In this document: one piece after another, positions 15,095-22,411 of the stretch | Numbering within the stretch: the stretch's first letter is position 1 | Layout: each line of letters starts with the position of its first letter | Source: Streptomyces sp. MZ04 | Lineage (GTDB): Bacteria > Actinomycetota > Actinomycetes > Streptomycetales > Streptomycetaceae | NCBI RefSeq assembly: GCF_004684775.1 | Contig: NZ_SRIC01000030.1 | Span: forward strand, 1-49,667 | Length of the DNA stretch: 49,667 nt | Direction: 5' to 3' | The notes under the pieces: model-generated | Told to the model about the DNA's origin: nothing | What the model saw: only the letters and a program-made list of their open reading frames with translations | The model's database searches: none | Made by a program: the position numbers and the translations under genes

Positions 15095-16519
15095 TCACTC
15101 GATACGCAGGCGATCCGTGATCTTGATCTGGCGCCAGTGCGTTGCCACCGGGTCGATGTACAGCTTCTGCGTACCCAACGCGGCCTTGAGCAGCGTCCGG
15201 CGCTCCGGGGTCTCGGCGCGCAACCAGCGCTCCCGTACGGCCGCTTGAGCGCCCGGCGCCGTCAGGTTCGGGTCGGGCGCCGCGGCCGTCTGGACGCGGG
15301 CCTGAAGCGCCTTGAGGTCCCCCATCAGCTTTGCGTCGTGCTCGTTGTACTCGGCTTCGGTGATCTGTCGGAGGTCGAAGAACTTCCGATTGAGGACGCG
15401 CTGAATGCTTTCGACTTGGGCGATCTCCTCGTCGACCTTACGGACCTCTTCCGCCTGAGCGGCAAGCTGCCCTGCGTGGCGCGGGTCCGCTAGACGGCGA
15501 ATCACAAATGCCTTGATTGCGAGATCCGCGTCAGGCTGCGCGATAGAGACCTTTCCGCACCCGCGCGCAGAGGGGCAGTAGTACATGATCCGCTCGAAGC
15601 CGTCGGCATAGTATTTGCCGCTCCGGTTACGGCTATTGATGGGGCGATCACAGTTCCCGCATTGCGCGATCCCCGTCAGCAGTCGCTTGGCCGACACCGG
15701 GCGCCCCCGCTTTGCCCCCGCCATTTTCGCCATCACGCGGTCATAGGTCCGACGACCGATGGGGGGCTCATCCTCGAAAGTGCCGATGATCTGCCCGTTG
15801 TGCTCGACCAGCCCGGCGTTCCTGGGACGACCGAGCATCTGCCGCAAGGTGACACCCGTCCAGGTGCCTCCCATGGAGGTGCGCACCCCGCGCTCGTTCC
15901 AGTCGCGGGCGATGACGTTCAACTCGTCGTTCTGGAGGTAGCGACGCGCAGCCTCCGCGATGGCCTCCCGCTCCATTGCGACCAGATCGGGGCTGGTCGG
16001 CTCCTGCCCCTCCTTGGGTGCGGCTGCCCAGCCGAAGGCGCGCAGACCCGTACTCGGCTTGCCCTTGGCCCGTACTGCCCTGATCCCCCGTTTGGTCCGT
16101 ACAGAGTTCGACTTCGATTCCTCTTCGGCCATGGTCACGCGCATGACCGTCCAACCCCAGTTGTGTTCGAAGTCGTACTGCTCACCGAAGCACGTGGCGA
16201 TCGTGAACCCTTCCCCGGCAAGATTCCGCAACGTCACGAGATCGTTCAAGTGCCGCATGAACCGGTCGAGTCGCCAGACCATGACCCCTACGGGCGGCTC
16301 GTCGCCGCCGATGCGCTTCAGGAGGGCGTCCCAGCCGGGGCGCCGTACGCCTCGCTTCCATGCGCTCAGGTTCGGGTCCTGGAAGACCTCACCCAGGGTC
16401 AGCCCGCGGCGCTCCAACTCCGCTCGACAGTCCGCTATCTGTCGATCAGTCTTCTCAAGGCTGCCGTCAGGCGCCTTCGAGATCCGGGCGTATATGTCGA
16501 TCTTGGGGTTGCTCTGCAT
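15095..16519 (-). CDS. int: Large serine recombinase (phage integrase)
   Basis: 474-residue site-specific recombinase that would join attP and attB. N-terminal resolvase domain with the nucleophile Ser14 in IYARIS, then QIADCRAEL and VMVWRLDRFMRH (catalytic Arg region). The 'recombinase' domain spans about 165-280. A zinc ribbon follows (CGNC about residue 285 and C-x7-C in YYCPSARGCG). A coiled coil (QLAAQAEEVRKVDEEIAQVESIQ) comes next. The length is close to the 469 residues of phiRv1 integrase. ATG 16519 has GGGGGA 6 nt upstream. It lies 79 bp downstream of the host ssb start on the same strand, so the ssb promoter may drive it while integrated. Confidence 0.95.
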   Translation of the reverse strand: MQSNPKIDIYARISKAPDGSLEKTDRQIADCRAELERRGLTLGEVFQDPNLSAWKRGVRRPGWDALLKRIGGDEPPVGVMVWRLDRFMRHLNDLVTLRNLAGEGFTIATCFGEQYDFEHNWGWTVMRVTMAEEESKSNSVRTKRGIRAVRAKGKPSTGLRAFGWAAAPKEGQEPTSPDLVAMEREAIAEAARRYLQNDELNVIARDWNERGVRTSMGGTWTGVTLRQMLGRPRNAGLVEHNGQIIGTFEDEPPIGRRTYDRVMAKMAGAKRGRPVSAKRLLTGIAQCGNCDRPINSRNRSGKYYADGFERIMYYCPSARGCGKVSIAQPDADLAIKAFVIRRLADPRHAGQLAAQAEEVRKVDEEIAQVESIQRVLNRKFFDLRQITEAEYNEHDAKLMGDLKALQARVQTAAAPDPNLTAPGAQAAVRERWLRAETPERRTLLKAALGTQKLYIDPVATHWRQIKITDRLRIE

Positions 16520-16572
16520 CGGATTCCCCCTTGCCGCACCCCTTGTGGGTTTGTAGCAGGAATCCTAGTGTG

Positions 16573-16582
16573 ACCACCGTCA
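16573..16582. other. Right attachment-site core of the ssb element
   Basis: ACCACCGTCA, the second copy of the core. To the right lies the ssb start (16598, minus strand); to the left lies the integrase leader. Read on the minus strand the host part is ATGAACGAGACCTTGG followed by the core. Confidence 0.88.
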
Positions 16583-16598
16583 CCAAGGTCTCGTTCAT
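16573..16598 (-). pseudogene. ssb: ssb 5' stub with native start and ribosome site
   Basis: ATG 16598 is preceded by GGAGGGG at 8 nt and encodes MNETLVTVV, the canonical N-terminus of Streptomyces SsbB-type proteins, before entering element sequence. The hybrid frame continues about 35 codons into the integrase gene in another frame. A DnaA-box-like TTTTCCACA (16698-16706, minus strand) lies about 100 bp upstream. The remaining 3' part of ssb is at 6319-6722. Confidence 0.88.
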
Positions 16599-16725
16599 GA
16601 TCCGAACCCCTCCCTCGTCCACTCCGCCTGCACGGCTTTGATCTCAGAGTGCACGCGTCGGCAACGGCCCGCTGAGCCCTGTGGTCTACCCGCCGGTTGT
16701 GGAAAACTCCCTCACCCGATCGAGG

Positions 16726-16821
16726 CCCCACCAGGGTCCCGACCAGGGCCCGGACCAGGGCCCGGACCAGGACCCGGACCAGGACCCGGACCAGGACCAG
16801 GACCACAACCCAGACCAGGGC
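16726..16821. repeat. Eight tandem copies of a 12-bp unit
   Basis: CCGGACCAGGAC and close variants (CCCGACCAGGGC etc.) repeat every 12 bp for 96 bp, ending 15 bp from the stop of the GTPase gene. It lies between that gene and the ssb promoter. The artificial Gly-Pro ORFs across it are products of the repeat and not genes. Confidence 0.95.
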
Positions 16822-16836
16822 CCAGCCGCCCTCCGT

Positions 16837-18717
16837 TCACCCCACCGACGCCCCCATCACCCGCACGTACTGCTCCCGCACCTCCAGGTACCGCAACAGC
16901 TCCGCCGCCACCGGATCGAGCACCCGCGCCCGCCCGCACCCGGCGGCCGCCTCCCGCAGTCTTCGTTCCGCGTCCAGGCCGTAGCGCCGCGCCGGTCCCC
17001 GCGCCGCCATCCGGCTCGCCCACTCCACGCACGGGCCGCCCACGATGCCGACCAGCATCAGCAGCACCGGCACCCCCAGGTTCGGCGAGGCGACCCCGAT
17101 GATCTGCGCCACCAGCCAGAGCCCGCCCAGGACTTGGAGCATCGTCATCGCCGCCTGCGCGAACACCGCGACCGGCCACCACCCGGGCCGCGGCGGCCGC
17201 CCCCTCGGCACCCCGGCCTTCGCCGTCAGCTCGTCAAGCGCCTCCGGCAGCCCCTCCGCCCCGCGCACGGCCGCCTCCCGCACGGCCTGCCCCCAGGGCG
17301 TGGGCAGCCCCGACGCCGCCTCGTCGGCCACCGTGCGCACGGCGTGCTCGACGCGCTGGCGAGCCGTGGCCTGCTCGTCCGCCGGGGGGTCAGGCACCGG
17401 CCAGCCGACGTACTGCGGCGAGCGCTGGGCCTCGTACCAACGCCAAAGGCGCAGCCACGGCGTGCCGCACGCCTTGCCCGCGTTGCGCCGCCAGGCCCGT
17501 TCCGCCGCCTGCCCGGCCGCCGCCGCGCCCACCGCGTCCGCGAGCCGGTCGGCGAACTCGTCGCGCGCCTCCTCGCTGAGCCCGATGCGCTGTGCGCCCC
17601 GCCCGCCGGAAGGACCGCCCGCGTACACCGGCCACAGCCGGTCGGCCGCGGCGTCCAGGTCGGCCTCGATCCGCCGGGCCGCGGCCCTGCGCTCCTGGGT
17701 GAACTGGCCGAGGGACTCGCGTAGTTCGCCGATCCCGTCGCCGGTCAGGGCGGACAGCGCGAGCACGGTGGCGCCGGGTTCGCCGTGCTCGCCGAGTGCG
17801 ATGCCGTCCTCGTCGAGCAGCCGCCGCAGATCGTCGAGCACCTGGTCGGCGGCCTCGCCCGGCAGCCGGTCCACCTGGTTGAGCACGACGAAGGTGACCT
17901 CCGCGTGGCCCGCCATGGGCCGCAGATAGCGCTCGTGCAGCATCGCGTCGGCGTACTTCTCGGGGTCGACGACCCAGATGACCGCGTCGACGAGCCCGAG
18001 GATCCGGTCCACGTGCTCGCGGTGCTCGGCGACCGCCGAGTCGTGGTCCGGCAGGTCGATCAGCACGAGCCCCTGCAGCGTCTTCGTGTCGGGCCCCTGG
18101 AGCGGGCGCCTGCGCAGCCGCCCCGGGATGCCGAGCCGGTCGAGGAGCGCCGCGGCTCCGTCGGTCCAGCTGCAGCCGATGGGCGCCGCGGTGGTCGGCC
18201 TGCGCACCCCGGCCTCCGAGATCGTCACCCCGGCAAGGGCGTTGAACAGCGTCGACTTGCCGCTGCCGGTGGCACCCGCGATGGCGACGACGGTGTGCCG
18301 GTCGGAGAGCCTGCGCCGGGCCGCCGCCTCGTCGAGCACCCTGCCCGCCTCGGCGAGGGTGGCGCTGTCGAGGCGGGTGCGGGAGAGCCCGACGAGTTCC
18401 CGCAGGGCGTCGAGACGGGCGCGCAGGGGTCCTTCGTACGCGGTCGAGGTCACGGAGGCCTGAGCCGCGGAGGAGCTAGTTCCGGAAGCCGTGTCAGCCG
18501 GGACGTACCCCTCGGCGGCACTGTCCGCCCCCGGGCCGGGGCCACGACGGGCGATGAGCCCGTCATCCCACACACCTTCGGAGCCGCGACCCGCGTCCCC
18601 CGAAGCCCCCGAACCCTCCGAAGTCCCCGAAGTCCCCGAAGTCCCCGAATCCTCCGGCCCTTCTTCGGAACGCTCATCGTGTTCGGTGTGATCCGTGACG
18701 GCGGTCACCGCGGTCAC
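16837..18717 (-). CDS. Dynamin-like membrane GTPase, second of a pair
   Basis: 626-residue P-loop GTPase. The N-terminal 90 residues are a low-complexity Ser/Gly/Thr/Glu tail. The G domain follows: G1 [10 protein letters not shown]3 DLPDHDS and G4 NQVD. A helical stalk comes next and then a hydrophobic hairpin near residues 510-560 ([29 protein letters not shown] and [15 protein letters not shown]), as in bacterial dynamin-like or YfjP-type proteins. The GTG start at 18717 overlaps the stop of the upstream GTPase (GTGA); GTG 18708 has better ribosome-site spacing. The much longer frame to 19776 is shadow. The pair presumably acts together in membrane remodelling. Confidence 0.88.
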   Translation of the reverse strand: MTAVTAVTDHTEHDERSEEGPEDSGTSGTSGTSEGSGASGDAGRGSEGVWDDGLIARRGPGPGADSAAEGYVPADTASGTSSSAAQASVTSTAYEGPLRARLDALRELVGLSRTRLDSATLAEAGRVLDEAAARRRLSDRHTVVAIAGATGSGKSTLFNALAGVTISEAGVRRPTTAAPIGCSWTDGAAALLDRLGIPGRLRRRPLQGPDTKTLQGLVLIDLPDHDSAVAEHREHVDRILGLVDAVIWVVDPEKYADAMLHERYLRPMAGHAEVTFVVLNQVDRLPGEAADQVLDDLRRLLDEDGIALGEHGEPGATVLALSALTGDGIGELRESLGQFTQERRAAARRIEADLDAAADRLWPVYAGGPSGGRGAQRIGLSEEARDEFADRLADAVGAAAAGQAAERAWRRNAGKACGTPWLRLWRWYEAQRSPQYVGWPVPDPPADEQATARQRVEHAVRTVADEAASGLPTPWGQAVREAAVRGAEGLPEALDELTAKAGVPRGRPPRPGWWPVAVFAQAAMTMLQVLGGLWLVAQIIGVASPNLGVPVLLMLVGIVGGPCVEWASRMAARGPARRYGLDAERRLREAAAGCGRARVLDPVAAELLRYLEVREQYVRVMGASVG

Positions 18718-20402
18718 CTCTCCTTCTGCAGTACGGACAGCGCGGCGATCAGGTCGGCCTGGGGTTCGGGGTTCACGTCCAGGGCGTCGAGGGGGGCGAG
18801 GCGTCGCTCCCGTTCCGCGCCGAGGACGGTGTCGAGGTAGCCGGTGAGCAGGCGCCCGCCCCGGTCCCGCAGCCGGAGCGCGCCATGGGCGCCGATCCGC
18901 TCGGCGAGCGTCTCGCCCGCCGACCGCGCGCGGCGCCCGCCGAGCAGGGCCGTGGCGAGCAGGGCGGCGACCGACTCGGGGTCGGGGACGAGGTTCCTCT
19001 CGAGCCTGTCGAGCCCGCGGACCTCGTCCTCGGCGTACTCCTCCAGGACGCGCCGCCAGCGCCGCACCGCCATGCCGATGCGGTGCTCGGCGCTCTCGGC
19101 GTCCCGGTCGCGGTCCATGAGCCCGGGGGCCGCGGCGGCCGGCTCGCGCCGCCACGCGTCGTCGATCCGCTCGTCGGCGGCGGTCACCGCGCACAGCAGC
19201 AGCGCCTCCAGGCTCTCGCCGACGGAGTCGAGGAGCTCGCCGGCACCGCAGTCCAGGGGGTAGCTGCGCCACCGCTTCAGGGCGCCCCCGGCGAGCACGG
19301 CGCCGTCCTGCAACCGCCCCCGCACGCGCGCGTGCTCGCTCTCGTACGCCTCGTCGACGGCGGAGGTGAGCCGCAGGGCGGCCGCGTACTGCGCGGCGAC
19401 GGCTGCGGCGAGCTCCGGCAGCCGTACGTCGAGGGACTGGATGACGCCGCGCGCGGTCCGTGCGATCGCCTGCGTACGGGCCGTGGGCTCCTGCGCCCGG
19501 TGGGTGAGCCAGGCCCGCAGGGACGCGACTGCGGTGACGGGGAGCAGCCCGCCGCCGCCCGCGGACTCGGGCAGCTCGGGCACGGTGAACCGCGGCACGT
19601 CGCCCAGGCCGGCTTTGGTGAGCAGCGCCGCGTACTGCCGCGACACCTCGGTCACCAACTGGTGAGGCACCCGGTCGAGGACGGTGACGAGGGTGGCGTC
19701 GTGCTCCTTGGCGGTACGCAGCAGATGCCAGGGCACTGCGTCGGCGTACCGGGACGCGGTCGTCACCATGACCCACACATCGGCCGCGGAGATCAGCTCG
19801 GCGGCCAGGATCCGGTTCTCGGAGATGAGCGAGTCGATGTCGGGCGCGTCGAGGAGCGCGAGCCCCTTGGGCAGGGTCTCCACGGTCTCGATGCGCAGCG
19901 CGCGCTCGCCGTCCTCTCCGAGCGGCGCGAGGAGATCGTCGGCGTCACCGTCCGCCTCCTCCTCTCCGTCGGCGGCTTCCGGCCGGGGCACCCACACGCG
20001 CGTGAGGTCGGGCAGTACGCGCATCCCGGCGAACCAGTGGTGGTCCTCCGGATGGCATACGAGGACGGGCGTGCGGGTGGTCGGCCGCAGCACCCCCGCC
20101 TCACTGACCCGGCGCCCGACCAGAGAGTTCAGGAGGGTCGATTTCCCCGCCCCGGTGGACCCACCGATCACCGCGAGCAGCGGTGCTTCGGGGGCCCGCA
20201 ACCGGGGCACCAAGTAGTCGTCGAGCTGTGCGAGTAGCTCGTCGCGGTTGGCACGCGCGCGTGGCGCCCCCGCGAGGGGGAGCGGAAAGCGTGCGGCGGC
20301 GACACGCTCGCGCAGGGCGGAGAGTGCGTCGAGCAGTTGAGGCGGTACGTCCAAGGTCACCACATGCGAAGAATGCCCAATTTTGGCGGCTTTCTGAAGC
20401 AT
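18714..20402 (-). CDS. Dynamin-like GTPase, first of a pair
   Basis: 562-residue GTPase. G1 [10 protein letters not shown], a conserved [14 protein letters not shown] switch region shared with its partner, G3 DAPDIDS, and G4-like TVLDRVPH. The rest is helical, with no obvious membrane segment; charged insertion [18 protein letters not shown] 20402 (MLQKAAKIG) was chosen because AGGGA lies upstream; GTG 20363 ([11 protein letters not shown]) matches the usual annotated N-terminus and is a good alternative. Coupled by a 4-nt overlap to the second GTPase. In Streptomyces this pair normally lies directly upstream of ssb, as here apart from the insertion. Confidence 0.88.
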   Translation of the reverse strand: MLQKAAKIGHSSHVVTLDVPPQLLDALSALRERVAAARFPLPLAGAPRARANRDELLAQLDDYLVPRLRAPEAPLLAVIGGSTGAGKSTLLNSLVGRRVSEAGVLRPTTRTPVLVCHPEDHHWFAGMRVLPDLTRVWVPRPEAADGEEEADGDADDLLAPLGEDGERALRIETVETLPKGLALLDAPDIDSLISENRILAAELISAADVWVMVTTASRYADAVPWHLLRTAKEHDATLVTVLDRVPHQLVTEVSRQYAALLTKAGLGDVPRFTVPELPESAGGGGLLPVTAVASLRAWLTHRAQEPTARTQAIARTARGVIQSLDVRLPELAAAVAAQYAAALRLTSAVDEAYESEHARVRGRLQDGAVLAGGALKRWRSYPLDCGAGELLDSVGESLEALLLCAVTAADERIDDAWRREPAAAAPGLMDRDRDAESAEHRIGMAVRRWRRVLEEYAEDEVRGLDRLERNLVPDPESVAALLATALLGGRRARSAGETLAERIGAHGALRLRDRGGRLLTGYLDTVLGAERERRLAPLDALDVNPEPQADLIAALSVLQKER

Positions 20403-20669
20403 ATGAGGGTCCCTGCGCGCCGATCGGACACACGGGACGGAAGGGGCGACTGGGGCGCAGGCATAACGAGTGCACAACACCCGGGGCGCGAGACGCCAAA
20501 AGCGATGCAGGATTCGTACCTGCCTGCGATTATCAGGACCGCTTCACCGAACCTCCACATAGTGCCGCGGAGGCGAAGCACCAGGGACAAGGACCCCGGA
20601 GCCCTATCCTTGTCCCCGGCAAGGTCGCAGCTCGCCCCACCCGGGCTCCAGGCCACCGGCCACCACCCG

Positions 20670-20742
20670 GCCCCCGTAGCTCAGTGGATAGAGCAGGCGC
20701 CTTCTAAGCGCTTGGCCGCAGGTTCGAGTCCTGCCGGGGGCG
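20670..20742 (+). tRNA. tRNA-Arg (anticodon TCT)
   Basis: Full cloverleaf: acceptor GCCCCCG/CGGGGGC, D stem GCTC/GAGC, anticodon stem GGCGC/GCGCT with loop CTTCTAA (TCT, reads AGA), T arm GCAGG-TTCGAGT-CCTGC and discriminator G. CCA is not encoded. Its 3' part from the anticodon loop onward is duplicated at 30629-30671, so it is the integration target of the adjacent island. Confidence 0.96.
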
Positions 20743-20743
20743 C
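20701..20743. repeat. attL-type repeat inside tRNA-Arg (43 bp)
   Basis: From the anticodon loop to one base past the discriminator, identical to 30629-30671. Crossover near the anticodon loop is usual for tyrosine integrases. Confidence 0.92.
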
Positions 20744-20859
20744 GCATTTATGCAGGTCAGAGGCAGTTTTGAGCCCTTCGCGAGATCACTTGCGGAGGGC
20801 CTCTTCTTTGCCTCAGCGCACATTTTGCCCCGCTTTACACCCTGCTTCTCGAGTCTAAA

Positions 20860-20896
20860 TCCCACATACGTCCCACATCTGCGGAGCCATCCCACA
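20860..20896. other. Integrase arm-type repeats, left end
   Basis: TCCCACA at 20860, 20871 and 20890; the first two are 11 bp apart within TCCCACATACGTCCCACA. The 18-bp motif recurs at the right end with one change. The stretch 20744-20919 otherwise contains no gene. Confidence 0.65.
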
Positions 20897-20919
20897 GACG
20901 GGCGCCGTCCGTGTGGGCG

Positions 20920-21437
20920 TCACGCCTGGTCAGAGCCATTCTGGCGGTTCGTCAGGTACAGACAGAGTAGGCGCCAAAGCGGCACCTGCAGCAGCGGGGC
21001 GAACTCGGGGATCTCGTTCGCCTTCGCGCCGATCTCACGCAGGGTCGCGGTCAGCGCGTCATCGTGACGGACGGCGGTGCGTACGAACACCCGGCTGCCG
21101 TCGGCGCGGACGGCTCCGCGCAGGCACTTGCCGTCCACCGCGACCGCGTGGCGACGACGGCGCTGGCCCTGCCCGCGTGTGGCGGCCCGGTGGGCGCGGC
21201 GCTGCTCGCGCTCCGCAATGCCGTCCGGGCCCAGCGGCCCGGCCATGGGCGGTGTCAGCGCGGTGAGCCGGGCGAACCCGGGCGCCGGGGTCGACCCGGG
21301 CGAAGACGTCCCGCAAGGTCCGCTCTCCCGGCACCCGGAAGCGGCCGACGAACGGATTGAAGGGACACCCCAGCCGGGCCAGTACCGCCTGATCACAGCG
21401 GCAGGCCCACTCGGCAATCGCGACCAGGGAGTTGGCA
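20920..21437 (-). pseudogene. ISAs1-family transposase fragment, frameshifted
   Basis: Pieces of one transposase appear in two frames. CRCDQAVLARLGCPFNPFVG to ERTLRDVFARVDPG is followed, after a shift near 21300, by GFARLTALTPP, AVDGKCLRGAVRADGSRVFV and LTATLREIGAKANEIPEF. The middle part AVDGK...RGA is the second-Asp region of ISAs1/H-repeat DDE transposases. The N-terminal start and the C-terminal third are missing, and no terminal inverted repeats are visible, so it is a relic. Confidence 0.85.
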
Positions 21438-21483
21438 AAGCCTCAGTATTGTGGGCATCCCGCCTACACAGGAAGAGTTCGCG

Positions 21484-22341
21484 ATGGACGACACATCGCC
21501 AAGGGTCCCGCAGGATGAGGCAGAGCGGCCGACGACTCCCGAGTTGTCGTCGCGGTCCGCGGGCTCCTCGCCAGGCTCACCCTTGTGGTGGCCGGGGCTG
21601 TCGCAACCGTCGCAGGGCGAAAGCCGGCCGGGGGTGCGGCCGCCCGGCAGGCTCGTCTCGGCCCGCCGCAAGAAGCTGCTGTGGCTGATCGGCGGCGGTG
21701 CGGCGACAGTGACGTGCGGGATTGTCGTTGTCCTCGCCCTCAACGGCTCAGGCGGGAGCGAATCGGCCAAGAAGCCTCAGGCGAACTCCGGGCGGTTCTT
21801 CACCGACGCTCCCGATGGATGCTCGCTGATAAAGCCGACGACCATCGACGCATACGCACCCGGGGCCACCTGCACCCCGTCACCGTTCGACAGGCCGATC
21901 ACACCTGGACTGACCATCCGGATGCCCTCCTGGAGCACCGGGACGAGCAGAGAGGTGAGTATCGATCTCAATCTCCGCATCGGTTCCGGCGTACTGGACA
22001 CGTACAGCTCAGAAAAGGACAGTGCCGCGCACACCTTTGCGCTCGTGCGGGACAGCTACAGAACGGAAAAGGACGCCATCGCGAGTAAATTCGACGGCGA
22101 TCACATCACCCTCAAAGCTTCGCACCCGCTCGCGGAAATTGGGGACGAAGCCCACTTCTACTACGGCATCTCGACCGTTCCGGAAAGCGCGGAGGCCGAA
22201 GTCGTCGTCCTCTCCGGCACCGCCGAGTTCACGGTCAGCTACTCCGCAACTCGCGAAGGCACAGGAGCGCCGGTCTCCCGGCGGGAGGCGGAAGCCGCTT
22301 TGTCGGCACTCGCCCGCGACGTACTCACATCCCTGCGTTGA
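21484..22341 (+). CDS. Membrane-anchored extracytoplasmic protein, unknown
   Basis: 285-residue protein. A cytoplasmic Pro/Ser-rich N-terminus (about 60 residues) ends in RRKKLLW, followed by one membrane helix (LIGGGAATVTCGIVVVLAL). An outside domain of about 200 residues contains two cysteines (DGCSLIKPTT, GATCTPSPF) that may form a disulfide. ATG 21484 has GGAAGAG upstream. The topology matches membrane partners or substrates of Ser/Thr kinases in Streptomyces, and the gene is convergent with the propeller kinase. No enzyme motif seen. Confidence 0.82.
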   Translation: MDDTSPRVPQDEAERPTTPELSSRSAGSSPGSPLWWPGLSQPSQGESRPGVRPPGRLVSARRKKLLWLIGGGAATVTCGIVVVLALNGSGGSESAKKPQANSGRFFTDAPDGCSLIKPTTIDAYAPGATCTPSPFDRPITPGLTIRMPSWSTGTSREVSIDLNLRIGSGVLDTYSSEKDSAAHTFALVRDSYRTEKDAIASKFDGDHITLKASHPLAEIGDEAHFYYGISTVPESAEAEVVVLSGTAEFTVSYSATREGTGAPVSRREAEAALSALARDVLTSLR

Positions 22342-22411
22342 CCAGCGTGACCGGCGTGACGGGCACGCACGGCTCTTGCGGGACCCGCGGACACGGCCGG
22401 GCAGACGCGCA

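Larger units (their letters stand above)
6713..16572. mobile_element. 9,860-bp integrative phage-satellite-like element in ssb
   Basis: Boundaries are set by the 10-bp direct repeat ACCACCGTCA (6713-6722 and 16573-16582) that splits ssb. Contents from right to left on the minus strand: serine integrase, small phage-type genes, RepA-like ATPase, two small genes, HK97 prohead protease and major capsid protein. Then come a motif-rich non-coding region, a plus-strand XRE regulator, a second minus-strand operon of four small genes, and two small plus-strand genes at the left end. No terminase, portal, tail or lysis genes are present. Gene content and size resemble phiRv1 of M. tuberculosis. Activity is unknown, but integrase, both att halves and the main ORFs look intact. 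Confidence 0.9.

Noticed and set aside
16726..16821. Possible CRISPR array
   Set aside because: The 12-bp units are directly adjacent with no spacers and no cas genes nearby. The same holds for the repeats at 980, 33908 and 38606.
16638..17102. Gly/Pro-rich ORFs across the 12-bp repeat
   Set aside because: Artefacts of a tandem repeat lacking stops; no ribosome site and no conserved sequence.
18718..19776. N-terminal extension of the second GTPase frame (would give 979 residues)
   Set aside because: This part is the wrong frame of the first GTPase gene; GTG 18717 overlaps that gene's stop and begins the conserved protein.
21059..21334. Separate 91-codon minus-strand gene
   Set aside because: It is the second frame of the frameshifted ISAs1 transposase remnant.
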